From: Lepturacanthus savala
Lineage: Eukaryota; Chordata; Actinopteri; Scombriformes; Trichiuridae
Reading direction: 5' to 3'
Length of the DNA: 64,000 nucleotides
Assembly: GCA_030544235.1 (NCBI GenBank)
Contig: CM060468.1
Location: 7,353,758 to 7,417,757, forward strand
Shown here: piece by piece, positions 35,101 through 46,001 of the stretch
Layout: the number at the start of each line of letters is the position of its first letter
Position numbering within the stretch: the stretch's first letter is position 1
Program-made: the position numbers and the translations under genes
The notes under the pieces: model-generated
The model's input: the letters and a program-made list of their open reading frames with translations, nothing else
Database searches by the model: none
What the model was told of the DNA's origin: nothing

Positions 35101-38100
35101 GCCCTGCATCGGTCCGTCGTGGTGAAGAAGGAGCTGAGCCGAAAGGCGAAGCTCCTGATTCACCAGTCGATCTACGTTCCTACCCTCACCTATGTTCACG
35201 AGCTTTGGGTAGTGACCGAAAGAACGGGTGGCTGGGCTCTCCCTTAGCGATAGGGTGAGAAGCTCGGTCATCCGCGAGGAGCTCAGAGTAGAACCCCTGC
35301 TCCTCCACATCGAGAGGAGCCAGTTGAGGTGGCTCGGGCGTCTAGTGAGGATGCCTCCTAGACGCCTCCCTAGTGAGGTGTTCTGGGCACGTCCCTCCGG
35401 GCGGCGGCCCCGGGAAAGACCCAGGACACGCTGGAGAGACTATGTCTCTCGGCTGGTCTGGGATCGCTTTGGGGTCCCCCCGGAAGAGCTGGAGGAAGTA
35501 GCCGGGGAGAGGGAAGTCTGGGCTTCTCTGCTGAAGCTGCTGCCCCCACGACCCGACAACGGATAAAGCGGAAGAAGACGAAACGAAACAAAATCATACC
35601 AAAAATATTGAAATATAATTAAAATGATGTGTATGTAATAATGTGTAGCTATATTGTTATTGTGCAATAAATCATGCTGTGTACTGAACTCATTCTGGGG
35701 TTTTGTTGCCCTGAGCTGTCTGATCTTTGTCTGATTCTGGTTCATGTGACCTGTGCATCCTACAGGACAACTTTGTACTCAGCAGCAATCCAAATATGAA
35801 ATGTTAACATGGTTAAGAACACAACCTGAAGACACTTGCTAAAAATTACTTATATATAGTACCAATGTGTAAAGTACTGCACCTCTGAAATTTGGACTGT
35901 ACGCTGCTTTATCTTGTATTCATCATCAATGCCGCTGCCATAGTGGTGCAGTGTGATTGTGTTTTAAATGCATGCAACGATATTGTATGAGAAGATCCAG
36001 ATTTCTTCTTCTTTGTTGTAGAGTGTTTGGAACAAATGTTTAAGAAGTTTTTGTATTACCAGAACTAGTGTCGCAGTTGTTGTAAAACAATCTGTATTCA
36101 GGAAAATCTGCTTTGTGTGCAAATGCTCCTTCATCTGTCAGGGCAAATTTAAAACTGTGCTTTAATAGAAAAGTAGTTCAAAGCTCCAACCCAGCTTTCA
36201 TCAGCTGTGGTTAATTTGCAAGAACTTAAGAACCTTAAGGAAAACAAGCACTACTTATGGTTTAAATCAATAGTGTCAGTAAATGCTGAACCAAAACTAC
36301 TGTTGTATACATATGATGTTCTATCTCAGATTTATGACATACTGAGTCAGAATAATGATACTTTTTGTTTCTTTTTTCTTTACAAATGACTAAATTGAAC
36401 TTCCACAGGTATTACAGAAGCACAGACTAGATGAATGGTTGTGGAATGGAACATAAAGCCACAAGGGGCCTCTTGTATTTCTGTGTTCAGTGGATGTAGG
36501 AATTAGTTGGTTTGTGTTTAAAATACATTCAACCTTTTACTTACAGAATGGAAAACAATCCAAGGGATCGCCCTTTAGATCTAAGATAAAAAAGAAAGTA
36601 GGGTATTAACTGAAGGTTAAAAGCTGGGGCAAACTATCAAGATATTATTTTCTTTGGTTTGCCATATTGAGCCAAGTCTTAAATATGTGGTTGGACTGGC
36701 CTCCTGATGGTAGATTTGTGAATGATAAATGATGATTTCTGTCTTTTAGTTGTAGTAAACTGCATGTTACCTGGATTCAGAGTGCTGCTCTGTCTACCAG
36801 AGGATAAATAAGTCATAAATACAGTAGTTCACAATAAAAGGTGCAAAAATAAAAAGGAGTATTTCTGACATAAATAAATATTTTATACTCTTCTCAGTAT
36901 TTTTTCACCCATATACCCCATTAGAATACACAAAAATACAGATGTGTGTTTAAATCCCTTTCAGTCTTTTACTTACGTATTGCACCCGAATGTAGATGAC
37001 CACTCATTGGAAAGCCCATCAACATCACTTAAGACCAAAATAAAAATTAAAAAAATGAGCAGAATATTATATTAGATTTACTTCAATAAACAAATAAACT
37101 AATGAAATACTGGTTTCTGTATTTACTGCAATGACTCACAATAACTAGATAAAATAAATACACAGAATGTTGAATTTTTCAAAATATGAAAAAATTCAAC
37201 TTATTACAAACACACAGGTATGTGAAACAGTGATGACACACAATTTATGGCTTTTATCTCATATAATATTAAGAGTGATTAGTAGATTTGAGAATGGTGA
37301 TGTCAAGGCTGTTAAAGCAAAAAGAAAGATGCTCACCTGTTGGGATATTTCTGCACAACAGAGGCCCTTGAATCACTTTGCCGTCGCCTTTATTGACAGC
37401 AATGAAGGCGGTGAAGGAGCTGCTCACTCCTGATTGGACACTGAGCTTCACCACCTTCTGCTTCACTTTTCTATCTTGTTGCTCTCTGTGATTTCTCTCT
37501 TCCATCTCCAGAGACCGAATCAGAGTCTGAGCACCCAACCTGTGGACTGTTAGTCTGCAGACGAGAGGGAGGACTTGACTTCTTACTTGTATAAATGTAA
37601 AATAGCGATCTGTGTTTTGTTTAAAGGTCAATAAGGACATTTAAAAACTTTTCAAAAATATTGAAATTAGAGGCAAGCACTGGGTTTCTTTTTTTTCTCT
37701 GAACAATTTAAGTACATTTAAATGTATATCAATATAAGACTAATAATGGTATCTGACAATGTTCTATCAACATTTTAGAAAACCATTTGACTCTCCATAA
37801 ACAACTATTATAAACTCAATATTGTAAAGCGATGATAATTTTGCTGTGTGACCAAACCCTGTTTTACCCAGTGTCCTCTGCAGGTTTGAGACTGAAGTGG
37901 AGCTGGTTCTGGGATGGATGACCTGCCAGGCTGTACTTCACCGTCACACAGCCCTCTGCTGCTTCTGGACTCTGAGAAATCAGTGATAGAAATCAGTGAT
38001 GATCATAAATATAACATATATCTGGTGAAAGGTTCGATCTCTTAAATCTGGACACAGATGTTGCATAGATTTTGGCACTTTAACATTTCGACTAGAGAGG

Positions 38101-41100
38101 TATTTCTGTCTGACATGGTGCTGCTCTTACCTGTCCAGTGAGCTGGGCATAAATCAGTGACCTTTGACCCTGGAAAATTGCTGTGAGTGGTGGAGAAAGG
38201 ACAGTCACACGCACTTCTTTTGGTAAATCCCACGTGACTGAGATGTCTTTTACAGCCGGCTGCAGAGCAAATCGCAGCGACTGCATCACCTGATGAGTAA
38301 AACATACGTGTTTATTATTAATTGTGGCCTCAGTCTAGCCAGGAATTTGTTTAAAACATTTAATGTTCTAAATATTCTTTAAGAAAAACCTAAATGGGAT
38401 TTTTTTTTTTACTTTTGGTTGCATCCTGTCATTTCCTGTGATGAACTGAGCGTGACCTCCTCCTTCCTTGGCCAAACCATTGATAAGAGCAGAGCTGGCT
38501 CCTTCCCCGATCCCAAAAGAGAAACACCTGCAATAAAGTAGTTCTGTTTTAACACATACACACATACACACACATCACCAGGTGACGGGATTCATTCATG
38601 CATTCTTGGAAGTGATTGTTGTATTCACCTGTGGGAGCCTGAATTCTTCTTCACCAGATCTATAACATTTTTTGTGTTGCCCACCTCTCCGTCAGTAAAG
38701 ACAAACAGCTGGAACAGAGAGTTTACATATCACTGTAAGTTACATAACACCACAATATGAAACATGCAGCATGTGCCATTAGTCATCCACAAAACTCTGA
38801 GAGCAGCTTCGAGGTGCTGTTCCAGTAACACGAGTAGATTAAGCAGCGATGTATGAACAACAACAAAGGTGTGTTAAGTATGAGCCTCAAAGAAACCAGT
38901 TTGTTGAACTTTGTACTTGGAAAGTATAGAAAAGGTGTAACTACTGAGTAGATTTTAGTAGGTTATGACTCCTTGATGTAACAAGCACAATGACACAGTG
39001 AAAACATTTTGGTTTATATATATATTTTTATCCATTTGTTCAAATGTGTGTTAAAAATGTGTGTGTGTGTGTTACTTGTCTTGGTTGACTGGGAATACAG
39101 GGCTGGCTGTAAATGTGTTGTAGGGGCATCAAGATCTCTGTTCCTCCCAGATTAGCACTCATCATCTCAACTTTCTTCAGAGCCTCTTCCATGGTCTTCT
39201 CACTATACTCCACACTCTTACTGCCATCAGAAACACAACAGTGAGGGGTGGTCAGACAGACGTGTAACGCTACCAACCTTTCCAACTCTATTTAAAGCAA
39301 ATATTCGTGGGCGGAGTGAACTGAGCAAGTAACTTACGGGAAGATATGTTCATAGCTGCTCCCGAAACTATAGATGTTGAAGTAGCAGCCCATTGGTAAA
39401 CTCTTCAGAAGGAGCAGCAGAGTATCCTTGGAGGAAGAGAGAGGATATAGTGAAGGCTTCTGTGTGAGATGAATACTATAAATGACCTTATGACAGAGTT
39501 AACACACAATAAATACCTTGGCACTGGAAATGCGAGTCTCTTGCCGATTGCTGGTATGCATAACAAAACCCATACTTCCAGATCGATCGATTAAGAACAC
39601 AAACTCTCCATGTGAGTTCATTGTAGACATCACAGCCTGGGGGAACTCAGGGTACAGGCTCAGCATCACCATTGGATCACCCATCAGAGTGCCTGAAACA
39701 CAGGAAAGAGACACAAACCTGCTTTTTTAGCATTTATTAGAACACAAGTAACCCATCAGCTTCAGGATAAGTACACCTTCTCTTTTTTTCACTCACCGGG
39801 CTTGTCGGAGGCCCGTCCTGCCTCCACCACAGCGGTGGGCTGGTGGGCGTCTTTGTAGTAAATGAACAGTTCAACATCCCTGTCGAACTTGTGTCCTGCA
39901 GCCAACTTGACCTGCAGTTCACAAAACACACTCAGAAATATAGATAAAGTGCTGCCCTGTCCTCAGTAATGAGAAACAGTCACACACAGTGGAGACATTA
40001 GCACCCTGTGTACCGTGGCCTGGGTTTGCTCCGTGCTGAGGTACTGCAGAGGGTCCAGGGAGCAATTGGACTCTACTTTGGAAATCGGACGAGGAGAGGA
40101 CACCCGGGCAGAGAAAGACAGGCTGTAGGGCACCAGAGAAGCTGGAACAGACGTCACCTGGACGCTGCCACCTCCACTTCCTGTCAACAACATGAAACAG
40201 GTTTAAAAAGTTGAAATCAAAGACAGCGGAATGACTTATGTAGGTTGGTCCAACTTAAGTTCTGGATGGTCAGAGAAGACAGAAACTAAATCATCATCCT
40301 AAACATACCTTTTTAAGGCAAAACATGAAACAGTCTGAAGGACTCCTTCATTTTATATTCTGCTGCTAATGTGCAACTAATCTGAAACTAAAAAATACCA
40401 TTAGTCACATAGCAGTAGCTGAGCAGTTCATGGCTCTGCACTGCTGGTCTGGAAACAGCTGGTATCAAAAAAAAGGGAAAAGCACCCATTGCTACGATTA
40501 TGGGATTCATGATGATGGGCAAGTCTTAAAAAAAATGTTGAACTATCCCTTTAATGCAAGTACACTCCTCAATCACTTCCATACAACACTCTGCTTACTG
40601 GAGGACTATTGAGGCCACATCCCCTTTATGCACTGTGCATTCCTCCATCAACGGTGAAGTTAGTAGCTGTTTCCTGTTTATTTGTGGTAGACATCAGTGG
40701 TGAGTTTGCTGTATCTTCTAGTTCCACCATCATTTTTTTATTAGCATGGAAGCATAAACCTACAAGGTTGATCTGCACCTCTACCCAGCTAAAGGCAGAT
40801 GTGGACTCTACCCACTTCTTTTGGTAGCGTTCATAAATGACTAGACCTTTATTGAGAGCATGTATGCAGTCATTATGATGGCTGGGCTATTCTGATGGCC
40901 AAGAGACAAATACCTTTGCAACACACTATAATACACATATATATAAATGTATAACCTCAACACATTGGCTGGTTTATCCTTCCATAAGGTTGGTAGTGGG
41001 TAACCAACAGTTGTAAAATGAATAGAAAATAAGGTCAAGACATTGACGAGGTTAGAAATAATGATTTGTGTCCCCACAAATGTGATGCTCCAGATACTCA

Positions 41101-43229
41101 ACCTGCTCAAAAGAAGGTCAGTTTTATAGCTTCTCTAAACAGCTAAACTGTTTTGAGCTGTGCTAATATTATTGCAGAAGAGTTTTCTAATCATCCATTC
41201 GCCTTCTGACGCAATGAGCAAACACATTGTACCATTAGAACACTGGAGTGATAGTTGCTGGAAATGGAAAATACTAATAAAATAAAACCCAGTGTATAGA
41301 CGAGGGTATAAGCTGCTTTTTCCCACCATGAGGTTGGTAGCGAGGGTTGAGCACAGCAGGCAAACAAAACCTCAGCCCGTCATCCGCCTGCACAGCCAGC
41401 TCAGTGACGTACTCCAGCCTGATGGAGGCGCTCTCTCCTGGAGGCAGATTGCCCACATTCAGGGAGAATATATCTGGACTCTGCTCGCTCTCCTCCAACA
41501 GGAAGGCCTGCTGACCGGAGCTCACGGCGTCGTCATAATCCTCACGAGCCTGTGGCACAGATGACACATGTGAGCAACACCTGGCGTCTTTACAGGTTGA
41601 TGCGACGACTTCTTTACCGTCCAGCTCACCTTCTGTTTCTCCTTCACCTCGGCTATGACCTGCGTCTGTCCGACCGTGGCGCTGAAATGACAGACAGCAG
41701 CGTCTCCGGGCAGAGGGAAGACAAAAACAGCCTCGAGCGCTTTGTCCTCCTTGTTCTCGTAGAGCAGAGTGGAGACCACTGTAGCCACATGGTCCTTCAC
41801 CTCCAGCTCCACTTCAATGCTCTTCAGAGGAACTGAGGAGGAACAGAAACAGCACAAAGAATGTGTGACAGCTGCTGTCTTTTCTGTGGGTGGAGATATT
41901 GTTGTTGATAGAAGTTAAGGTCTCTTCTCTACTGGATTGGTGCATTTTTAACTCCAGTTCTACCTTCTTGTTAACTAACAGACCGTTGGATTGCTTCAGT
42001 TTCATATTATCAAAATGGGAAATCATTATATGCCTGATAGAATTCACAGCCAATGTCTGAAGCTTCAAGTCAGATATTTCTGTGATGATGCTGTGATATG
42101 TGTAATTTGTATGTGCAAATTGTTGTATAACAGCGCTGTTAGGATGTTTTTCCCTGTGGAACTGCAGTATGAAAACAATAAAAAAACGAACTTTGCAACA
42201 CTGAACAATAAAAGTATTAACTCTGTACCTGGTTCCTTCTGGGCAGTTATCAGACCACAGCAGTTCATCTTGTTGTTGATAGAAGTTAAGGTCTCTTCTG
42301 TATTGAATTCAAATCATGGTGTTAAAATAGCCAACAGATATTTCTGTGTTGAGGTTCTCTAACAGCTCTGTACCTGGCTCCTCCTGGTCGGTTATCAGAC
42401 CACAGCAGTCCTGTGCAACAATTATCAAGGACATATTGACAATTACTGTACATTATACACATTTAGGCTGTTCTAAAGAAAGCTCACCAGATCATTTTTT
42501 CCCCTGTAGCAATTGAGGAAATAGGTGTTTCAGTGAATGGCACGGTGCAGTTCTACACAGCAGCAATGTAGAATAGGTTTGGGCAGTACTGGATATTATG
42601 TATATAGAGCTCTGGAAAAAAATAAGAGACCAATGCATTTTATTTCTGAAATCAGCATCTCTACATGTATTCTAGCCATTCCATTCCAGTGTCAACCTCA
42701 TTCTGCTTAAAGAGGTACCAGGAGTGGAATAAAGTCACCCAAGAATTTAATCCGGCCCAGTATAAATTTCTAAATATGTAAAAAAAAAAAGAAGCGAGTC
42801 TCTAGCTCATTTCTATCAAAAGTTATGATTTTTTGCTGTCTTTTCTGTGGGTGGAGATATTGTTGTTGATAGAAGTTAAGGTCTCTTCTCTACTGAATTG
42901 TTGCATTTTTAACTCCAGTTCTACCTTCTTGTTAACTAACAGACCGCTGGATTGCTTCAGTTTCATATTATCAAAATGGGAAATAATTATATGCCTGATA
43001 GAATTCACAGCCAATGTCTGAAGCTTCAAGTCAGATATTTCTGTGATGATGCTGTGATATGTGTAATTCATATGTGCAAATTGTTGTATAACAGTGCTGT
43101 TAGGATGTTTTTCCCTGTGGAACTGCAGTATGACAATAATAAAAAAACGAATTTTGCAACACTGAACAATAAAAGTATTAACTCTGTACCTGGTTCCTTC
43201 TGGGTAGTTAACAGACCACAGCAGTTCAT
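32154..43229 (-). CDS. vwa5a: von Willebrand factor A domain-containing protein 5A-like, copy B
   Basis: Tandem duplicate of copy A, same strand. Exons: first coding exon 43190-43229 or 42229-42268 (both start with ATG), then 41630-41832, 41327-41549, 40014-40180, 39797-39911, 39517-39692, 39338-39426, 39076-39220, 38629-38708, 38413-38527, 38131-38289, 37868-37971, 37337-37554, linker exons 36977-37027, 36545-36580, 34608-34661 and 34044-34082, then 33482-33621, 32341-32464 and 32154-32233 (TAG). This path gives about 785 residues. VIT and VWA domains are as in copy A, MIDAS DRSGS intact. All 12 shared exons from VIT to the linker have exactly the same length as in copy A; the 159-bp exon differs at one base. 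The C-terminal exon is 24 bp shorter at its 5' end and uses a weak acceptor. A Rex3-like LINE sits in one linker intron. Probably functional. Confidence 0.88.
33058..33406 (+). mobile_element. tRNA-derived SINE in copy B
   Basis: Same SINE family as at 26694-27041, here in plus orientation (antisense to the gene): head with GGTTAGCGCTGTTGCC and GGTTCAAGACC, tail of (TGAC)n. Imperfect target duplication ACTGTAAAACCT at 33047-33058 and ACTGTAAAATCCT at 33407-33419. Copy A has the unoccupied site near 22159-22171. The element lies in the intron before the penultimate exon. Confidence 0.85.
34044..37027 (-). other. vwa5a: Linker mini-exons of copy B
   Basis: Open, symmetric phase-1 exons at 36977-37027 (51 bp; includes FPMSGHLHSG), 36545-36580 (36 bp; LKGDPLDCFPF), 34608-34661 (54 bp; acidic SAYDGDDNDLYDGNE) and 34044-34082 (39 bp; VIFQPSGDPTLRG). 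A further exon-like piece at 36771-36793 is 23 bp, shifts the frame and reads into TGA, so it is probably dead. Only the first of these is clearly related to a copy A linker exon (24398-24439). Confidence 0.6.
34703..35589 (+). mobile_element. 5'-truncated Rex3/RTE-like LINE
   Basis: Encodes the C-terminal half of a non-LTR reverse transcriptase: GCPLSPILFITFMDRISR, the catalytic motif FADDLVLL, then CRLQVGDEILAQVEEFKYLG and the terminal RPRTRWRDYVSRL region. The two open frames (to 35247 and from 35228) are offset by a deletion, so it is dead. The 3' end GGATAAAGCGGAAGAAGACG matches the Rex3 tail I remember. An 11-bp target duplication, AAAATCATACC, occurs at 34692-34702 and 35590-35600. It lies antisense in a copy B linker intron. 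The Rex3 assignment is from memory; RTE-type LINE is safer. Confidence 0.85.
41873..43229 (-). repeat. vwa5a: Multiplied first-coding-exon unit of copy B
   Basis: Two direct repeats of equal length (396 bp), 41873-42268 and 42834-43229, each end with a first coding exon: MNCCGLITAQKEP (42229-42268) and MNCCGLLTTQKEP (43190-43229). Between them a partial third unit (about 42269-42410) carries the related exon 42374-42410, which encodes DCCGLITDQEEP but has an acceptor AG in place of the ATG. Copy A has a single, shorter unit (29655-29914). All keep the same donor and phase, so each could splice to the VIT exon. Confidence 0.8.
42604..42746 (+). mobile_element. Half-copy of the 19287-19778 MITE family
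   Basis: Starts with GAGCTCTGGAAAAAAATAAG and matches the left half of the intron-59 element through CCATTCCATTCCAGTGTCA and AAAGTCACCCAAGAA. The right end is missing. Confidence 0.75.
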
Positions 43230-43803
43230 CTTTATACCTGTGGAATAATTAACAAGGACACAATGATGATGAAGGTTCCTGTATATTATAGACATTGACC
43301 AGTAATAAAATGAACAGCAAAAAATCTAATTAACAGAAAAGGAGAACATGAAAGAATGGGACAATATTAAAAATAATACTATTGGTGACATATTATTATA
43401 TGTTGAAAGCTGTTTCAGGTTGTTTTGATGTTTCTATATCCTCAGTAATCATATATCATATCAATAAATAATTAACTTCAACTGTAGGTATTTGTTTCTC
43501 ATTTTCAGTATTTCACTAAAATATGTGTAACAATTCTGGTTCTCATCGAATTTCCTTAAATTAAACAGTGTCAAACAGATGTTTTCCTCGTCTGTACCTT
43601 ATCACTGACAACTGCTCTGTTTCTGTCTTTTAAATCTCATATCAATGACATTACTCGGTCTGCCTATTTCCATTTTTCTTTTTTTTTTTCTTTTTGATCA
43701 ATTGATAAAATTCAAATTACAGTCAGGAGGATTACAGTTAAACAGCATTTGGCATCTCATATTAACATAAATAAAACATATGTCAAGATGTGTACAGAAT
43801 AAG

Positions 43804-43999
43804 CTGAGGTTAATTGGCGACTCTAAATTGCCTGTAGGTGTGAGTGTGTGAGTGAATGGTGTGTGTGCCCCACGATTGGCTGGCGACCATCTGGGGTGTA
43901 TCCCTGCCTCTCGCCGTAACGTGCTGGGATTGGCTCCAGCAGACCATGTGACCCTAATGAGGAATAAGCAGGTATAGGAAATGACTGACTGACTGACTA
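43804..43999 (+). mobile_element. 5'-truncated SINE at the edge of duplicated homology
   Basis: Only the 3' part of the SINE family (from GCTGAGGTTAATTGG to the (TGAC)n tail) is present. Copy A and copy B flanks match up to GTGTACAGAATAAG (30333 in A, 43803 in B) and diverge exactly where the SINE begins. Confidence 0.8.
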
Positions 44000-44906
44000 A
44001 CAGTGGAGGAGGGAGCTATCCATCCTATTCATCCAAAAAAAATGAAAAAACCTATATGCAAAGTTTTTAGGTCTAATTTTCATTTCATTACAAACCATTT
44101 CCCTCTGCTATAATTTTCAGGGCCTCTATGTATCATTTTTAGGTTTTAGGATTTCTGTTCTGTGGTATCTGAGGATGCTGAAGCATTTATTAATTTTTTT
44201 TTTTTTCCAATCAGGGGTGGTGGCCACAACATATGTTTTGACATATTTTGCGAACCGCCCATCCACACATGACATTCTATACCTCTATTTTTACAATGAT
44301 AAACACTTTAAGCTTTAAAAAATATGTATTTAATTATCTAATTTATTTATTATACAATATGTAATCCCCTGGCAAATTCATGTTTATGACAACATATTTG
44401 TATTAATGCTCTATACATGTTGCTTATCTACTGTGCCAGTCATATTATTTTTATTATCTATTAAATTAGCATTTCACTACAAACTAAATACAGTGCATCT
44501 GGTGCCCACAGATCATAATAGCATTGGAACTGCAACAGGTAATATGTATGTTGCAGATTCAACGCTATTATGATGTCAAACTAAATAAATTAGAAATGTG
44601 GGATATCTCACACTGAGGTAAAATGACAAGAACAAGAACCAGCAAATGACTTCGCAGATACATTAACGACATTAGTCTAGAATGAGTCAGCTGTGACTGC
44701 AGCAGAAGTGTCGAAGTTATTAATATTGTGTATAAACCTGTCGCTGCTGCTGCTGCTGACGTATTCTAACTAACATATTCAACAAACAGACTGACCTTTA
44801 AGGATAAACGTGTTCGAGACCGCTTTTACTCTTTTTCCCTTTTGTTAATTAGTACAGTGGGCATGACTTGTTTTTATAGAGCAGGAAGAGCATCAAGATC
44901 CACGAG

Positions 44907-44970
44907 ACAGTCACGCCCATTAGTGCGCTCGAGTTGTTCACAAGAGAGCACCGGCCGGGTGGAGCTTGAG
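44907..44970 (-). promoter_or_regulatory. vwa5a: Conserved promoter or 5' exon core of vwa5a copy B
   Basis: Matches 31331-31397 of copy A (shared AAGAGAGCACC and GGGTGGAGCTTGAG) although surrounding sequence is unrelated. Conservation upstream of both start codons suggests a common transcription start or regulatory core. Confidence 0.4.
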
Positions 44971-45042
44971 TTTTCCATTTCAGTCCAGTTCCAAAATCTA
45001 GAAAAACAAATGTCAATGGTTACTACTCAATACTCAATACTA

Positions 45043-45140
45043 CTACTAAATAATACAAGTTGATCTACAGCAGATTTAACATTAAAAAGCAATATAGAAA
45101 GAGAGGTGGACTGCATTTTTGATTGTCTTTAAAATTGTGT
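45043..45140. repeat. Local direct repeat, first unit
   Basis: About 95 bp containing ACAAGTTGATCTACAGCAGA and AGAAAGAGAGGTGGACTGCA, repeated with few changes at 45905-46001. No family recognised. Confidence 0.75.
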
Positions 45141-45430
45141 GATTTCCTGTATTGCCATGACTCACAACTATCTTTCACCCCAGATACCTATTATCTTTGC
45201 ATGATCAAGGATGATTGAATCAGGATGATTAAATCGTTATGTAAGTGCTGACTCATTAGTTCCTGGATAAGAAAACAGTCTTTTGACGGTTGTTTCCCCC
45301 TCTGATCGGGGGCATTGCATTTCCATCCTCTCAGCGTGCCACCACCTGTCTTCATGGTGTCCTAATGAAAAGGGAAAGACACTTCTGGACTCATCTGGGT
45401 TTTTTGTACATCGATCAAGGCTGAACCTCT

Positions 45431-45442
45431 GATTGATTGATT

Positions 45443-45507
<65 letters not shown>
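45431..45507. repeat. (GATT)n(GATA)n microsatellite
   Basis: Three GATT units run into about 16 GATA units. In the reverse frame it simulates a repetitive Ser-Ile-Tyr-Leu peptide that is not a gene. Confidence 0.95.
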
Positions 45508-45510
<3 letters not shown>

Positions 45511-45904
45511 CTTTTAACAAAGCATAATTTGGTTTGAGTGCTACAGGTTCCCACATATGGTGAATAGCATAGCAGCTTCAATGTCACGGAATGAAACTGG
45601 GTTGTCTTACCGCAGGTGAACAGGAAACCTCACCTGCAGCTGGCTTCCAGTAAACACAGACGTTTAGTAGAGTAGTTCCCCCTCAGTATATTCCTTCTAT
45701 TGTTAAACACATCACATGCATTGGACAATCTCTACATTTATATTTTGTCATTTAGCACATAGGTGTACATTTTTGGGGGGATGCAGAGGATACATCCCCC
45801 TTAATATTTAGAACATGTACGAAAAGAAGTGGAAGACTTTTATTTTGAAAGAATTTCAAATGAGTAAATCATACCTACGTGGCTCGATGGCTCAGCAAAA
45901 ATAA

Positions 45905-46001
45905 TACTAAATAATACAAGTTGATCTACAGCAGAATTAACATTAAAAAGCAATATAGAAAGAGAGGTGGACTGCATTTTTGATTGCCTTTTAAATTGTC
46001 C
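45905..46001. repeat. Local direct repeat, second unit
   Basis: Second copy of the 45043-45140 segment, about 860 bp downstream in the same orientation. Confidence 0.75.

Larger units (their letters stand above)
36720..43803. repeat. Tandem duplication block, copy B part
   Basis: Counterpart of 24180-30333. From the VIT exon to the last common exon, 37337-41832 spans 4,496 bp against 4,500 bp in copy A once its SINE and target duplication are removed. A second matching block is 32154-33640 against 21288-22430; the linker between the blocks is diverged. Confidence 0.9.

Noticed and set aside
34870..35310. A 146-codon minus-strand open frame
   Set aside because: It is antisense to the LINE reverse transcriptase, which explains the sequence on the plus strand.
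36771..36793. A further linker exon in copy B
   Set aside because: It is 23 bp long, breaks the frame and runs into TGA in the expected phase; treated as a dead remnant.
45431..45507. CRISPR-like regular repeats
   Set aside because: Four-base units without spacers in a vertebrate genome; a microsatellite.
45362..45556. Repetitive Ser-Ile-Tyr-Leu peptide
   Set aside because: Translation of a GATA microsatellite; no coding evidence.
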